From: Hyperoodon ampullatus
Taxonomy: Eukaryota > Chordata > Mammalia > Artiodactyla > Ziphiidae
Reading direction: 5' to 3'
DNA: 64,000 nt
Assembly (NCBI GenBank): GCA_949752795.1
Contig: OX457061.1
Span: forward strand, 4,337,239-4,401,238
Below, piece after piece: positions 32,039 through 43,014 of this stretch. A program made the translations under genes and the position numbers. Each line of letters begins with the position of its first letter. The first letter of the stretch is position 1. The notes below the pieces were generated by a model. The model worked only from the letters and a program-made list of their open reading frames with translations. It did not search any database and was not told the origin of the DNA.

Positions 32039-32472
32039 ATTTTTTAATTAAATATTTTTACTGAAAATTACATAATATAAAATTGACCATTTTAAAGTGT
32101 ACAGTTTGCGGCATTTAGTACATTCACAGAGGTCTACAACCACTACCTCTGTGGAGTGCCAAAACTTTTTTCATCACCTCAAAAGAAAATTGATACCATT
32201 AAGCATTCACTCCCCATTCCCCCATCTTCCCAGCCCCAGGCAACCACTAATCTACTTTTAGTCTCTATGGATTTACCTACTCTAGAGATTTCATACAAAT
32301 GGACTCATACAATACGTGGCCTTATGTGCCTGGTTTCTCACTTAGCATAACGTTTTCAAGGTTCATCCACCTCATATGTCAGGATTTCATCATTTGTATG
32401 TCTGTATAATATTCCATTGTCTGGATAGACTACATTCTGTGTATCCATTCATGCACCAATGGATGTTTGTAT
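32039..32472 (-). mobile_element. Old L1 (L1M-type) fragment, inverted
   Basis: 'aaaattgaccattttaaagt', 'catttagtacattcacagag', 'ccaggcaaccactaatctac', 'agagatttcatacaaatgga' and 'tctgtataatattccattgt' are the complement of an old L1 3' region. Confidence 0.85.
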
Positions 32473-32479
32473 GTTTTTA

Positions 32480-32620
32480 AAGCGGGGGCTCTTATCATTT
32501 CCATTCTACAGAGGAGGAAATGGGGGCTTTGAAAGGTCAAGTCGCTTACCTAGGGTCCCAAAACTCATAAGGTGAAGGAGCCCAGGTGTGACCAGGGAGT
32601 CTGACCACTGAGCTGCCCAG
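32480..32620 (-). mobile_element. MIR SINE
   Basis: Inverted MIR with 'catttccattctacagagga', 'gaaaggtcaagtcgcttacc', 'tagggtcccaaaactcataa' and 'gggagtctgaccactgagct'. Confidence 0.75.
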
Positions 32621-32860
32621 GAACTAGGAGAGGAGCTGGGGCAATAGCAATGGCAGGGGGAGCAATGGAGGAAATGGGAAGTGGTGACTCTTCTGCAGCA
32701 GCATCCCATCTGGCACATCCAGAAAAGCTCTTCAATTAACTTAAAGGGGTTGGCCAGGAACCCTATGGCTTATGAAGCCCTACAGTGTATGCTGTGCACC
32801 GCACTGAATGATATTTTAAGACCTGGATGATCAGGAGTAGTTTCTTAATGTCTCCAACAA

Positions 32861-32862
32861 GC

Positions 32863-32896
<34 letters not shown>

Positions 32897-32956
32897 CCCA
32901 TCCATCCATCCATCTATCCATCCATCCATCCATCCATCCATCCATCCATCCATCCA
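32861..32956. repeat. Compound (CA)n-(ATCC)n microsatellite
   Basis: A (CA/CG)n run (32861-32896) changes into about 14 units of ATCC with one CTAT interruption up to 32956. The dinucleotide part contains a CG run (cgcgcgcg), which favours Z-form DNA. The 64-codon minus-strand frame with MDGW repeats is a translation of it, not a gene. Confidence 0.95.
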
Positions 32957-33368
32957 AGCTGGATTAGATATTAGATGCACGGAGATAAATTAGTTGATTC
33001 CAGGGTTGTAAATTGAGCTGCTACGTGAGAACACAAGTCACTGTTTACCTGATTATCTTTTCCTTGTTACCCCCAAGGGAAGTTTTCTTCCACGATCTGG
33101 TCTGGTTATCAAATATGTCAGTGTCTTCACCCCTGGTCGTGCTTAGGGGAAAGAGTGTGACTTCAAAAGGGTTCAATCATTTCATGATTGTCCCCCATAC
33201 TTTTATCTCCTTGTACACGCCTCCATTCTTCTCTCGTGCTACCTTACTTGGAAAAGCAGCTGCTAGGTATCACGAAAGACATAACCCAGAGAAGACCTCC
33301 TCTCTGAATTTTCCACAGGGTCTGTCTACATTTGTGCCACCGAAGAGGGCAGCCACTAGCCCCAAGTG
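32957..33368. other. Single-copy DNA, nothing recognised
   Basis: No gene or repeat is recognised. A 204-codon plus-strand frame starts here but runs through the T tract and body of the next SINE. Confidence 0.45.
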
Positions 33369-33374
33369 CCATTT

Positions 33375-33382
<8 letters not shown>

Positions 33383-33411
<29 letters not shown>

Positions 33412-33602
33412 GTGGTACGCGGGCCTCTCACTGTCGTGGCCTCTCCCGTTGCGGAGCACAGGCTCCGGACGCGCAGGCTCAGCGGCCATGGCTCACGGGC
33501 CCAGCCGCTCCGCGGCATATGGGATCCTCCCAGACCGGGGCACGAACCCGTATCCCCTGCATCGGCAGGCGGACTCTCAACCACTGCGCCACCAGGGAGG
33601 CC
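33383..33602 (-). mobile_element. CHR SINE, short form, CCTCCC/ATACGG variant, long T tract
   Basis: Inverted short CHR element with duplication 'ccatttagacttttt' (33369-33383 and 33603-33617). It shares gggCCtccc and gATacgg with 15053 and 25471. The tail is 32 T (33379-33410), the longest in this window, suggesting a young copy. Confidence 0.95.
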
Positions 33603-33617
33603 CCATTTAGACTTTTT

Positions 33618-34619
33618 AAATAATTGAAAATTTAGTCTTCTGTTGCACCAGCCAGATCTCAAGTGCTCAGTGTGCCCCTGTGGCGGTGGCGATGCCTTGG
33701 ACGAAGCAGAGACAGCCTGCTTCCAACACCGAAGAAAGTTCTATGGGGAAGCGCTGGCCTACACAGTGCCAAATCACCCGGGAATGGTCTCCATTTCACT
33801 CTGACCTGTGTAGACCTGACCTTCGAAGGAAATACACATTTTCTTTAGCTGAGTCAAGATCATTGATACGATGATGCTTTGCCTTCAAAGGTAAGACAAA
33901 GTGGATAGATAGCGCAGTGATGGGAAGATTCAACCCAGATGCCTGATATGGAGGAAGGGGGGTGGGTGAGTCAGGATCAGCTGAGCCATGCATGCGCCCC
34001 ACCAGGTAAAAGAAGGTGGAGAAGCCTGTTGATAAGGAAGATATCAGAGTCCCCGAGAATGCGGCTGTAGCTATAAACACACATTTGGCCTGATGCAGGC
34101 CAGCCGAGGGCCCGGCTGGTGCGAACGAGCCTGGCTCCAGGGTGATGGGATCCTTCTTGATATTCTGATTTAAGGCCTGGCAGGACTTTCATTGCTGCGC
34201 CCTGGATCTCAAACGCGTAGCGAGGCCCCTCTGAGTCGGAGGGAAACGCACACCTCAAACCCAGTGCTTCTCCACTGCTCTGAGCTGCAGAGGAAAATGG
34301 GCCCATAAAACAAGACAAGGGAGGCCCCAGGCCTTGGGAAGGAAGGGATGGGAGCTGTTAGACTTCTAAGTGTGCGGGGGAGGGCTGGGCCTGGCAACCC
34401 GGGCTGCCAGGTTCATTACATCGCACGCGAAGACTGCTTTAAGGAAGGGAAGAGAGGGATGCTTTTGGAGGTGGTTTTACCCGAGGTGGATTCCAAAGAA
34501 AAACATGCCCCCTTCTTTATGTTCCTTCCCCGTGTTTGCGTTTCCCTTCCCTTCCTCTCTCTGCTTCCCTGGGAGCAGGCAGGAGCAGCTTGTTTTCAAC
34601 TGCCAGAGGAGGCTTGAAA
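33618..34619. other. Single-copy DNA, nothing recognised
   Basis: No gene or repeat is recognised. Frames of about 90-113 codons on both strands overlap and lack domains. Confidence 0.45.
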
Positions 34620-35045
34620 TATTACAAAGGTGGCGTGTGGAACGCTCCCCACGGCCCTGCCCCGATGGCACGCGCACAGACATAAAAAGCAAATACCATC
34701 AGTAACCCGTCGCCAGCAACCCAGCAACAAGCCGAGAGTTTTTCTCCCTGCCGGGGCTGTTAGCGGCGATGTATTTCTCCCTGCACTAAGCATCATCTTT
34801 CCCAAGGCTGCATTACAATGATTTATAAACCCCATTTCTGGGGAAAACGAATAGATCAAAGCGAGAAGAGAGAAAAGGAGACACGAGCAGCTGGAGGAAG
34901 ATATTGAAGCATGAAACAAAAACACAAATGAAAAACTAGGCAGTGACACCATTGAGCTATTCCTCGCTGCACTCGTATCAGAGAAAAATAATAGCAAAAT
35001 CTCGATTTTAATCCTCTTTTTTTTTTCCTCTATAAGATGTGGCCT
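34620..35045. promoter_or_regulatory. Candidate conserved block
   Basis: Repeat-free DNA. 'ggctgcattacaatgattta' and 'taaaccccatttctggggaa' (34805-34845; the second contains an inverted CCCATTTCTGGGG pair), 'gaatagatcaaagcgagaag' and 'aaaataatagcaaaatctcg' give a motif-dense AT-rich block. Regulatory role inferred. The 171-codon minus-strand frame here is Ser-rich and domain-free. Confidence 0.28.
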
Positions 35046-35744
35046 CCTGTCAGTTACCGGGGTTCTGAGCCGTCGGGGGGCATGTGGGGGAAACAGGCTG
35101 CCCAGGATCACACAGGGCGGACAGCTCTGCCTAGGGGATGCTCAGACCTCAACGGCCTCCTCGCCTTCCTCACCTTCAGGGGAGACCCGTGCTAGGGGCT
35201 CGGCTGGTTCCTGAGTAAATAAGAGGACTGCCCTTTATTACCTCCACAGTGGGGGGTGCCCAGGGGTGCGACGTGGTCCAGGCATGACCTTTTTAAAACC
35301 TCCAGTTGGATCAGGAGCCTCTTCCCATTGTCTCCCAGTTGGCTGTCGCCCAGACTGAACAGTTTCTTTGACCTGCTCTTGTCCCATGAAGACCAGAGGG
35401 AGTGGAAACAGACCCGAGGCCCCGTGTGCCAACAGGGCCACTGTGTTGGATGCCCTTCTGGAAGCCTCAGTTAGACTTTGCTCCTGTGCTCCAGGCCATC
35501 GACATGCACACAGAGACGTGGAGCTGGCCGAGGACAGGGCATGGCTGGGAACAGGCACACGTGCTGGGCTGAGGGAAGGAGACATCAGGACAGGGGTGAG
35601 GCCAGGCTGCCTGGAGGAGGTGCCCTTTGAAATGGGACTTGAAGGAAGGACAACAGCTGCCGTAGACGGGTCCCCTCGTCAGTCGTCTTCTCAGAGCAGC
35701 CCTCCCTACCCCTGCCCTGCTGTTTCTAACAAGAAACACAGTTT
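35046..35744. other. Single-copy DNA, possible ancient repeat near its end
   Basis: 'gcctggaggaggtgcccttt' and 'gaaatgggacttgaaggaag' at 35608-35650 resemble the middle of the unnamed ancient repeat seen at 25691. No gene is recognised in a 140-codon plus-strand frame. Confidence 0.4.
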
Positions 35745-35875
35745 TTTAGTTAGCCTTTTATTGTCTATTTTTCCTCCATTAGAATGTTAGCGTGAATGAA
35801 GCACCTTGTCTGTCTCACCCACCGTCATCTCCCCAGAGCCTAGGCTGGTTCCTGACGCATAGTAGGGGCTTCATA
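35745..35875 (+). mobile_element. L2 LINE 3' end
   Basis: 'cattagaatgttagcgtgaa', 'ctgtctcacccaccgtcatc', 'tccccagagcctaggctggt' and 'gcatagtaggggcttcataa' follow the L2 terminal order. A SINE lies at the end of its tail and GAAT units resume at about 36035. Confidence 0.7.
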
Positions 35876-35890
35876 AAAAGGCAGTGAATG

Positions 35891-36021
35891 GGGAATCCCC
35901 TGGGGGTCCAGTGGTTAGGACTCGGACCTTTCGCTGCCAGGGACCAGGTTCCATCCCTGGTTGGGGAACTAAGATCCTGCAAGCTTTGTGGTGTGGCCAA
36001 AACTAAAAATTAAAATTTTTT
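35891..36021 (+). mobile_element. tRNA-Glu-type SINE in an L2 tail
   Basis: Forward element: 'gggaatcccctgggggtcca', 'ggttccatccctggttgggg', 'actaagatcctgcaagcttt', then an A-rich tail. The flanks 'aaaaggcagtgaatg' (35876-35890) and 'aaaggcagtgagtg' (36022-36035) form the target duplication. Confidence 0.9.
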
Positions 36022-36054
36022 AAAGGCAGTGAGTGAATGAATGTATGATGAATG

Positions 36055-36270
36055 AATGAAGGCTAGGCACGGCACTCACACTTTCTCATTCAATCCCCAC
36101 AGCAAGGCTCCCAGGCATGTGTGATTATCCCCATTTTACAGATGGGAAAACCAAGAGTGGTTTTGTAATTTGCTCAAGGTTACACAGCTAAGTAGGCGGC
36201 TGAGGCAGGTGGAGAGTTGGGTTCTGTGGACCCGAAGCCCACGTGCTGGCCGCCACATTCTGCGGCCTCC
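36055..36270 (-). mobile_element. MIR SINE
   Basis: Inverted MIR with 'attatccccattttacagat', 'gggaaaaccaagagtggttt', 'ctcaaggttacacagctaag' and 'ggttctgtggacccgaagcc'. Confidence 0.9.
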
Positions 36271-37299
36271 CCAAACCCTCAAGCTAGGACTTAATGCCTT
36301 ACATGGACAATCTTGTCTTGTTGGGAGCTGAGTGGAAAAAGATTGTGGAGGGTTTGTTCTTGTTTTTAAGGTGAGAACCCCATGCAAAGTACGAATGGGC
36401 TCTGCTGCGGTGACATAGGACATTGCGAGGAAGCAGATTCCAGCCACCCTTAACGAGGCCTAGGAAAGGTCCAGATAAGGTCTGCAAGTGGATTAAGAAG
36501 GCCACCCACTCCTGCACGAGGTGTGGCCACACTTTGCCCCAACCTGGAGTTCTTCCTTCAGCCTAATTTATTGACTTCTCTTTTAAAGGCCAACCCAATA
36601 ACACAAAATCTATATGGGGCTGTAACCAGAGGATAATTTGCATGGAGTGTCATGATGTTTCGTGTCCTCACTCTGGGTGGCCCTCCCTCGGATGCTCTAA
36701 GTGATCCAGCACTTCTAATTTAAGGGGACTTTGAAAGAAGGGCCTTGGTATGTGACTTGGGTGGGGGAGAACTGCCTCCAGTCAGGGGTTGATTGAGATC
36801 AACAGATTGTCCTTGGTTCCTGGAGTCCCTGGCCAGTCTACCTGCAGCCTGGACCTCCTGATGGCTCGCCCGGCCTTGTCTGTGCAATGGCGAGGGTAGC
36901 GCTGGCCCTGGCTACACCTGTGGGCATGTCCACTTTCTTAAAAGCCAGTGTGCCAGTCACATAATTAAGAATGCTTATTTGCTTTCCTGAAGGACTCTTC
37001 ACTTCTAGAGAAGGATTCACCACCCCGCTCCTTTCAAAAGGGTATTGTATCACATTATCACCCAGTTGGTTAAAAAAAAAAAAATGGTGATTTGTGGTCA
37101 GCTTCTCCAGAACATACCTGCCAGGAGGGTATGTGGAGCTACTGATTCTAGCATCTGTTCCCTTCCGCTGCAGGCAGAAAAAAAACCCAGTAACATCTGA
37201 ATACTTCTGATGGAAAAAGAAGCTTAATTCCACTTTATTTGTGCTGCTTAGAAAAACCAAATTTTCACCCTCAAAGTTGAAAGAAAGCAAACTGTCTCA
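36271..37299. other. Single-copy DNA; 150-codon minus-strand frame not supported as a gene
   Basis: The frame 36838-37290 (-) has runs of Phe (FFFF) from A-rich complement and no domain. No splice context or initiation context is persuasive. The rest is unassigned. Confidence 0.4.
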
Positions 37300-37900
37300 C
37301 ACCAGTTGTTTAATATTTTAGAAAACACTCAGGTTCCTGGGATGACAAGACATTGTGTTTTCCACCTGATCTGATATTTAAATAGATGAGTTACAAACCT
37401 CCTGAAAATTGGAGTTTATGATTGAAATATTGATAAACTCTTGCCCATAAAGAAGCTACTAGACACTGCAGTAATAACTAGGAAATAGGCAAAAAATAAT
37501 AAGAATGCTTTTCTCTGCTTAGCCAAGAAATACAGTGGCAGAGTTTATTGCTTACAAAACACAGCTGCCTTTCCTCAAATTGGATAGAAAAATGAACCCT
37601 GATAAATTATGATGGCCCTAAATTCCAAAGATTGTACATCAATGATTGGGGGTGCCACCATCATCCTTCTGGGCAGCCTACTTATTAGGACCATAATTTA
37701 TTATTATTATGCTTTGGTGCAAATACACAGGCTGATAAAATTCAAATCTATTCAAACAAACATCCTCCTTTCTCTGAATCAGTGAGAGACAACATTCCAA
37801 AAGGAAGTACTGTAAACTAGAAAAGCAAATGGTTCTTATGTACTTAGAAGTGAGAGACCAAAAGATAATTGAAGGGGGAAACATCCACTATTATCCAGAC
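37300..37900. promoter_or_regulatory. Candidate conserved block, AT-rich
   Basis: About 600 repeat-free bases with 'gagtttatgattgaaatatt', 'cctgataaattatgatggcc', 'aggaccataatttattatta' and 'caggctgataaaattcaaat'. It has the composition of developmental-gene non-coding elements. Inference only. Confidence 0.3.
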
Positions 37901-38429
37901 TTTCTGGATCTTAGCCCAGAATTCAGGAATTGTTACCACAATGGGCAGCAAGGTACAGGATTGGGGACCATTGCCTGGTGCTCCTGGCCCCAACCTCCGG
38001 ACTGAAGCCCTTTTTATGAAATGTTTCTATGTTGTTTTTAAAAAAAATGAATCTTTCAGGTTCAATTTTAACCAACATGAGACACATTTCTTTTTTTAAG
38101 AGATATGAATTATACTGGCTTTTTAAAAAAGCTGAGTGTTTGATTTGGGAAGGATTTTGGAAATCACTGAGTTACTCCCTTCCTCTCACTGAGAAGGAGC
38201 TGAAACTCACCGAGGGCACACAGGAGAGAGTCTAAGCTAAGTGTCACTCCAGGCCCTGGTGCATCCAGCCTCCCCTCCGTGATGCTTGGCTTAAAAAAAG
38301 CCAAGTAGTTTGTGTCAACTGAGCACATACTGTGAATCCAACATGGCGCCACTAAGTGCTTTTCAGGCATTGTTTTATCAGAAACAGAACTGCCTCCTGG
38401 AGTGAAAGAATTCTAGAGAAAGAGCCACA
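37901..38429. other. Single-copy DNA, nothing recognised
   Basis: No gene or clear repeat is recognised. Confidence 0.45.
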
Positions 38430-38870
38430 AGGGCATCTGGTCTACCCTACCACTCAGGCCCAATAAATATTCCTTGTGAAGTCCATGGCTCTCCAAGCTG
38501 GTGTTTAGTTCCCGTGACGGGGCACCCCTGGTGCATTAGGCAGCCCATCCCACTGAGTCTTAGTTGCCTGGCCCAGACCTGACACCTGGTGGGGATCCAG
38601 TGATGGTGACAGTTAAATAGTTCTTCCCTCTGGAGCAAATCAGAAAAGCTGTCTCCATTTCTACGGAGCACTTCTTCAAAGACTTGAAAATCATTATCGA
38701 ATATAACCTTGGCCCTTTCTTCTCTTTTGACTGGTCCTCCCATGGCTTCTGGATGGCTCACCACCTTCCCCCCTCTTCTTCATGCCCACCATACCCCAGG
38801 TGGCCAGAACGGAGCCCAGGCCCTCTCCGCAACAGAGGAGGGTGCTGAACAGGTATTGCCTATTTATAAC
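38430..38870 (+). mobile_element. CR1/L3-type LINE remnant
   Basis: 'agttcttccctctggagcaa', 'atcagaaaagctgtctccat', 'cttcaaagacttgaaaatca', 'ttggccctttcttctctttt' and 'aggtggccagaacggagccc' follow the order of the CR1/L3 3' region. It is ancient and decayed. Confidence 0.6.
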
Positions 38871-39385
38871 ATCAATGTCCAAACCAACACCAATTGGCCT
38901 CTCTAGGACTGTTCTGGGGAGCAAGCTTGATTTTTCCCTTAGGCTCCCAAAAAAGCAGCATCAAGCTCTCGTCAAGACATGAACTGCAGAAGCACTCTCT
39001 CTGCCATGGCCCCTTCCCTGCAAGCTCACACCAACCTGGAGGAGGGGACACACACATGGTGACCAGCCCTGCAGATAGCAGGGGGAGCCCTAAGGGGCTT
39101 GAAGCAGGGAAGTGATAGGAATTGGTATATTTTTCAGAAGATTCCCATGACTCCACGTAGGGAACAGGGTGGACGGGGCTAAAACAGGTAGGGAGAGGCC
39201 AGATAGGAGGCAACTGAGAGTAGCCTGAGGAGAAGTCAATGATGACCCTGAACTTAGGGATAAAGACAGAGGGATAAAGGGTCTTCATGAGTGTCATGCA
39301 ATGAGGAAGAGAGAACTAGAGAGTGGGGTTGCATTGTGGATGTTGGGTGGTGGACTAGGCACACTCACTAGTTTAAATGACTCCT

Positions 39386-39424
<39 letters not shown>

Positions 39425-39639
39425 TGCACACGTGCACCATTGTATACAAATTCATACCTCCAGAAAACTATAAATCACCAAATACCACAGGACTCCGCGC
39501 CCCTCACGTGAGCATTAAAACCACCAGCACCAAAAGACCATAGTTTGTAGCAGACCCATGGTCCACATCCACAAGTCCAAACCGAATTCACGATCTTTCT
39601 GCAGACCTGCTCCCATTCTGGAATTTTCTATCTTGGTTA
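38871..39639. other. Single-copy and old repeat DNA with a (CA)n run
   Basis: The part 39090-39300 ('cttgaagcagggaagtgata', 'gatgaccctgaacttaggga') resembles the 3' portion of the unnamed ancient repeat. (AC)n lies at 39389-39421. No gene is recognised. Confidence 0.45.
39389..39421. repeat. (AC)n microsatellite
   Basis: About 16 uninterrupted AC units, followed by cgcatgcacacgtgcac. Confidence 0.95.
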
Positions 39640-39964
39640 GAGCTACCATTGTTGACTTGGGTGTCCAAGCCAACACTGATATCCGTCCTCAACTTGTTTC
39701 CCTTGCCCTCCACCCTCAGTCAGGTACCTCCTAAATAACTCTCCAATCCATCCCATGGTTTCTCCCCCACTGTTGCTGACTTACCTAAGACCCACCTTCA
39801 CTTCTCACTCGCACAGCTGTGGCAGCCTCCCCTGAGTCTCCCTGCCTCCAATGCATTAACATTCTGCAGCCAGGTGACCTTGCAAAAAATTAGTTCCTTT
39901 CATTTCACGTCTCTATTTAAGACTTTTAAAAGCATCTGTCTGTAGGACCAGAACCAAGATCTCC
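39640..39964 (+). mobile_element. L2 LINE, part 1 of 3
   Basis: 'caatccatcccatggtttct', 'cattctgcagccaggtgacc', 'catttcacgtctctatttaa' and 'cttttaaaagcatctgtctg' follow the L2 3' order. The element is split by a MIR and by an L1. Confidence 0.75.
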
Positions 39965-40120
39965 AGGTAGGCAGTGCGGTGTAATGGTTTAGCACAAGGC
40001 CTGGACAGCCAGAGTTAGCTATGTGGATGCAGCATATTAATGAATCATGCCTCCATTTCCTCATCTGTAGAAGGGATAATATGAGGACCTAACTCATAGA
40101 AGCTTAGGATTTAATGGGAG
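39965..40120 (+). mobile_element. MIR SINE inside an L2
   Basis: 'ggcagtgcggtgtaatggtt' (MIR head), 'gcctggacagccagagttag', 'ccatttcctcatctgtagaa' and 'gggataatatgaggacctaa' in order. It lacks the middle core. Confidence 0.75.
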
Positions 40121-40390
40121 TTAGTATTGTCATTGCTCTTATTATTAACAATCTTGGCCCTCGTCCAGCCTATGCCCACCTTTTGAAGTCATCTCCTGCT
40201 CTCCCGAATTCCACACTCCCAGGCCCCACCTTTTTTGCCCCAGCAACCCTGACCTGTGACAGTTCTCACACATGGCATCTTTCTTGTTTCCCTGCTTCTC
40301 CAGGTGCTATTTTCTTTACCTGGAATATCCTCCCCACCTCATTTGCCTACCAAACTCTTCATCATCCTCCAAAACTCAGGCATCAAAGTT
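40121..40390 (+). mobile_element. L2 LINE, part 2 of 3
   Basis: 'ttggccctcgtccagcctat', 'gtttccctgcttctccaggt', 'tatttctttacctg'-like text 'ttttctttacctggaatatc' and 'ctccaaaactcaggcatcaa' continue the L2. Confidence 0.8.
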
Positions 40391-40804
40391 AAAAGTACAG
40401 ACAACAGCAAGTGTGAGTGAGAATATGGAGCAACTGGAACGCTCACACACTGCTGGTGAGAATGCAAAACGGTATGGCTACTTTGTGAAACAATATGGTA
40501 GACATTTATAAAGGTTGCACTTATTATGTAACCCAGATCCCACTCCTACCTATTTACCCAAGGGAAATTAAAATATACACCTACACAAAAATATGTATGT
40601 AGATGTTTATAACAGAATTATTCATAGTAGCCCCAAACTGGCAGCAACACAAATGTCCATCAGCTGGTAAAGGGATAAACAAACTGTGGTACATCCATAC
40701 AATGGAAAACCACTCAGCAATAAAAAAAAAAGAATGAAGCACAGATGCATGCTACAACTTGGATGAATCACAAATGCATTATGCTAATGAAAGACGTCAA
40801 ACAT
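40391..40804 (+). mobile_element. Old L1 3' region inside the L2 (left of a SINE)
   Basis: 'gaatatggagcaactggaac', 'gctggtgagaatgcaaaacg', 'gtagccccaaactggcagca', 'caaatgtccatcagctggta' and 'catccatacaatggaaaacc' are old L1 ORF2-end text. Confidence 0.85.
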
Positions 40805-40814
40805 AAAAGATTAT

Positions 40815-40940
40815 GGGGGACTTCCCTGGCGATCCAGTGGTTAGGACTCCACGCTGCCACCGCAGGGGGCGTGGGTTCGATCGCTGGTCGGGGAACTAAG
40901 ATCCCTCATGTTGCGCGGCGCAGCCAAAAAAAAAAAAAAA
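40815..40940 (+). mobile_element. tRNA-Glu-type SINE inside the old L1
   Basis: Forward element: 'gggggacttccctggcgatc' and 'gtgggttcgatcgctggtcg', then an A-tail of about 18. The flanks 'aaagattatg' and 'aaagtctatg' (40806-40815, 40941-40950) may be its diverged duplication. Confidence 0.9.
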
Positions 40941-41228
40941 AAAGTCTATGAACTGTATGGTTCCTTTTATACAAGATTTTAGGAAAGACAAAACTGCATT
41001 GACAGAAAGCAATCCGAGGTTGCCTGGGGCCAGGAAGAGGAAAGGAGGTGCCGTGTGAAGGGGCGCAAGGGAGTTTTAAGGGTGAGGAAACTGTTCTACA
41101 TCTTGACCGTGATGGAGGTTATGGGATTGTACACAGTTACCAGAATTCACCAAACTGTATGCTTAAAATGGGTGAATTTTATCGATGAAAGTAATACCTT
41201 AATACACAATAAAGAGAGAAAAAAATTG
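40941..41228 (+). mobile_element. Old L1 3' region (right of the SINE)
   Basis: 'aactgtatggttccttttat', 'gaggttgcctggggccagga', 'ctacatcttgaccgtgatgg', 'ttaccagaattcaccaaact' and 'aaaatgggtgaattttatcg' complete the L1 3' UTR. Confidence 0.85.
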
Positions 41229-41345
41229 AAAGCAAGCTCCAGACTGCCCCCCCATAAAAGCCTTCTCTGAGTCCCCTCCTCCACCTGCCCTGTCCTTGTT
41301 CATGTCCCAGTTGTTGGACTTTTCCCACGACCTTGGTGTTATTCA
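41229..41345 (+). mobile_element. L2 LINE, part 3 of 3
   Basis: 'aaagccttctctgagtcccc' and 'tccacctgccctgtccttgt' resume L2 text after the L1 insertion. Confidence 0.55.
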
Positions 41346-41439
41346 GATGGGTCTACCTCCTGATCAGCCAAGAGGCGGGGGCCTGAGGTCCTTCATTCAT
41401 CTCTGTCCCCCGCTGCGCCTCGTAATCAGGCGACACCAT

Positions 41440-41680
41440 GGTGCTCCAAGAATTCTGCCACTTGCTGCCTGTCTTACATGCCCTCAAGGCAGCCTTACAG
41501 CCACCCCAGTTGGCAGGTACTCCTGAACCAGTTTTACAAAAAGATGGAGGCTCGGAGAGGTTGAATAAATACCTGCCTGAAGTCGGGCAGCTAGAAGAGC
41601 TGGGGCTGGACTTCAAAACCACTTCTGTCTGTCTGTCTGAGTCAAGGCTATGCCTTAAACACTACATTATACTGCCCGAC
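41440..41680 (-). mobile_element. MIR SINE
   Basis: Inverted MIR with 'ttttacaaaaagatggaggc', 'tcggagaggttgaataaata', 'gaagtcgggcagctagaaga' and 'gggctggacttcaaaaccac'. Confidence 0.65.
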
Positions 41681-41751
41681 GCAGCGCATGCGAGAGAGAA
41701 AGCCCTCGGGGATAATGTGGGTTTTTTTGCTTTGTTTTTGTATAATTTTTA

Positions 41752-41931
41752 TTTATTTATTTATTTTTTTGTGTCGGCTCCTTAGTTGTGGCACGTGGGC
41801 TCCTTAGTTCAGGCACGTGAATTCTTAGTTGCGGCATGCATGTGGGCTCTAGTTCCCTGACTCGGGACCGAACCTGGGCCCCCTGCATCAGGAGCTCGGA
41901 GTCTTACCCACCGCGCCACCAGGGAAGTCCC
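41752..41931 (-). mobile_element. tRNA-Glu-type SINE, longer variant
   Basis: Inverted element with head 'gggacttccctggtggcgcg' at 41931, box GGTTCGGTCCC, and a 3' part with repeated ACTAAGGAGCC / ACTAAGAATTC units ending in an (AAAT)-type tail. It differs from CHR copies in that 3' part. No clear target duplication. Confidence 0.88.
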
Positions 41932-42109
41932 AGGAATAATACATTTTATTGAATCTAATTGAATGTGGGGGGTCCTTCCATTCCTCTCCTACTCTGTCTT
42001 CCCAGGGTCATGCAGACAAAGTTTTGTGATGTACGTATACTGTGTGTGTGTGTTCTTGATCCACTAAAATCTGAGCTTTTTCCTCTTTCCTCATTTCTGA
42101 ACTAAACGG
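41932..42109. other. Single-copy DNA with short (TG)n
   Basis: 'ctgtgtgtgtgtgttc' at about 42040. Nothing else is recognised. Confidence 0.4.
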
Positions 42110-42480
42110 AAAAACTAAATTAGCCCTCCGCCCAGGAGACCAGTATTACCTTGCAAACAGCTAGCACCTCCAAGTTGTCATCTAATTAAGCCACACTCCC
42201 AAACAAAGCACATAACAGTGTCACCACATTAACAATGGATACCTCCCCGGGCAGCCCCTCACCGCATAATACAGTGTCTGGCTGTAAAACAAATAACCCC
42301 ACGGCCTCGAAAACTGCCCTCTTAAGTAGTTCTTTTCCTTCAGCAGAGATCCTTTGAACGCCGGGCGATTTTATGAAGAAATGTTATTCTAGGGCCGGGT
42401 ACAGAATGGAAGTAGCAGGTGGATTCATCAGCCCAATTTTCTGGTGTGTTCTACCTTTTAGCATTCTAGAAATCCGCTCT
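42110..42480. promoter_or_regulatory. Candidate conserved block
   Basis: Repeat-free DNA with 'gtcatctaattaagccacac', 'cacattaacaatggatacct' (ACAAT, a SOX-type core) and 'aaaacaaataaccccacggc'. The density of TAAT and ACAAT cores is notable. Inference only. Confidence 0.28.
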
Positions 42481-43014
42481 TTCTACATATACGTTGCACA
42501 GGGTGTTTGAAGTCCTCGTGTTCGCTGCTGGCAGCTGCTTAGTGCGCATCTGAGGGGAGTGTGAGTTTGAAACACACAGAGGGAGGGTGCGCTGGGTGCA
42601 GCGGTCATGCTGTCCTGAGCAGACCAGAGCCTCATCTGCACCCTGCTTTCTGGGAGCGGGAGGCAGGGGAGAGGCTGCATGCTCTGGGGAGCAGGAGAAA
42701 GGATCCCATCTGTGTATGGGGGGTTGGGGGTGACAGGCAGGGGGGACAAAGTCCGCTGCAGCTTTGCAGGGTGAGCTGCTTTACGCTGCTCTGGGGCCTG
42801 CTCTCAATTATTTATTAGGCTTGAAATAAAACTGGAACGAGAATACGATGGCTTTTTTTTCCCCTGGGAGGGGTCCCCTGAAATAGAAAAGGATCAACTA
42901 ATTTGACCTAGCTCACTCTCTGCATCCCCCCAAAGAGGCAGGTGCCACCTCCAGCTGCATTCCGCATCAGGTTTCACTAGTTAGTTGATTTTAAGGGGGA
43001 AAAACACACATTGC
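42481..43014. other. Single-copy DNA, nothing recognised
   Basis: No gene or repeat is recognised. Two frames of 85-88 codons overlap on opposite strands and lack domains. Confidence 0.45.

Noticed and set aside
32861..32956. CRISPR-like regular spacing in the ATCC repeat, also at 59879-59922
   Set aside because: These are simple tandem repeats without spacers, in a mammalian nuclear genome.
36838..37290. 150-codon minus-strand frame
   Set aside because: Phe runs come from A-tracts on the plus strand; no domain or initiation context.
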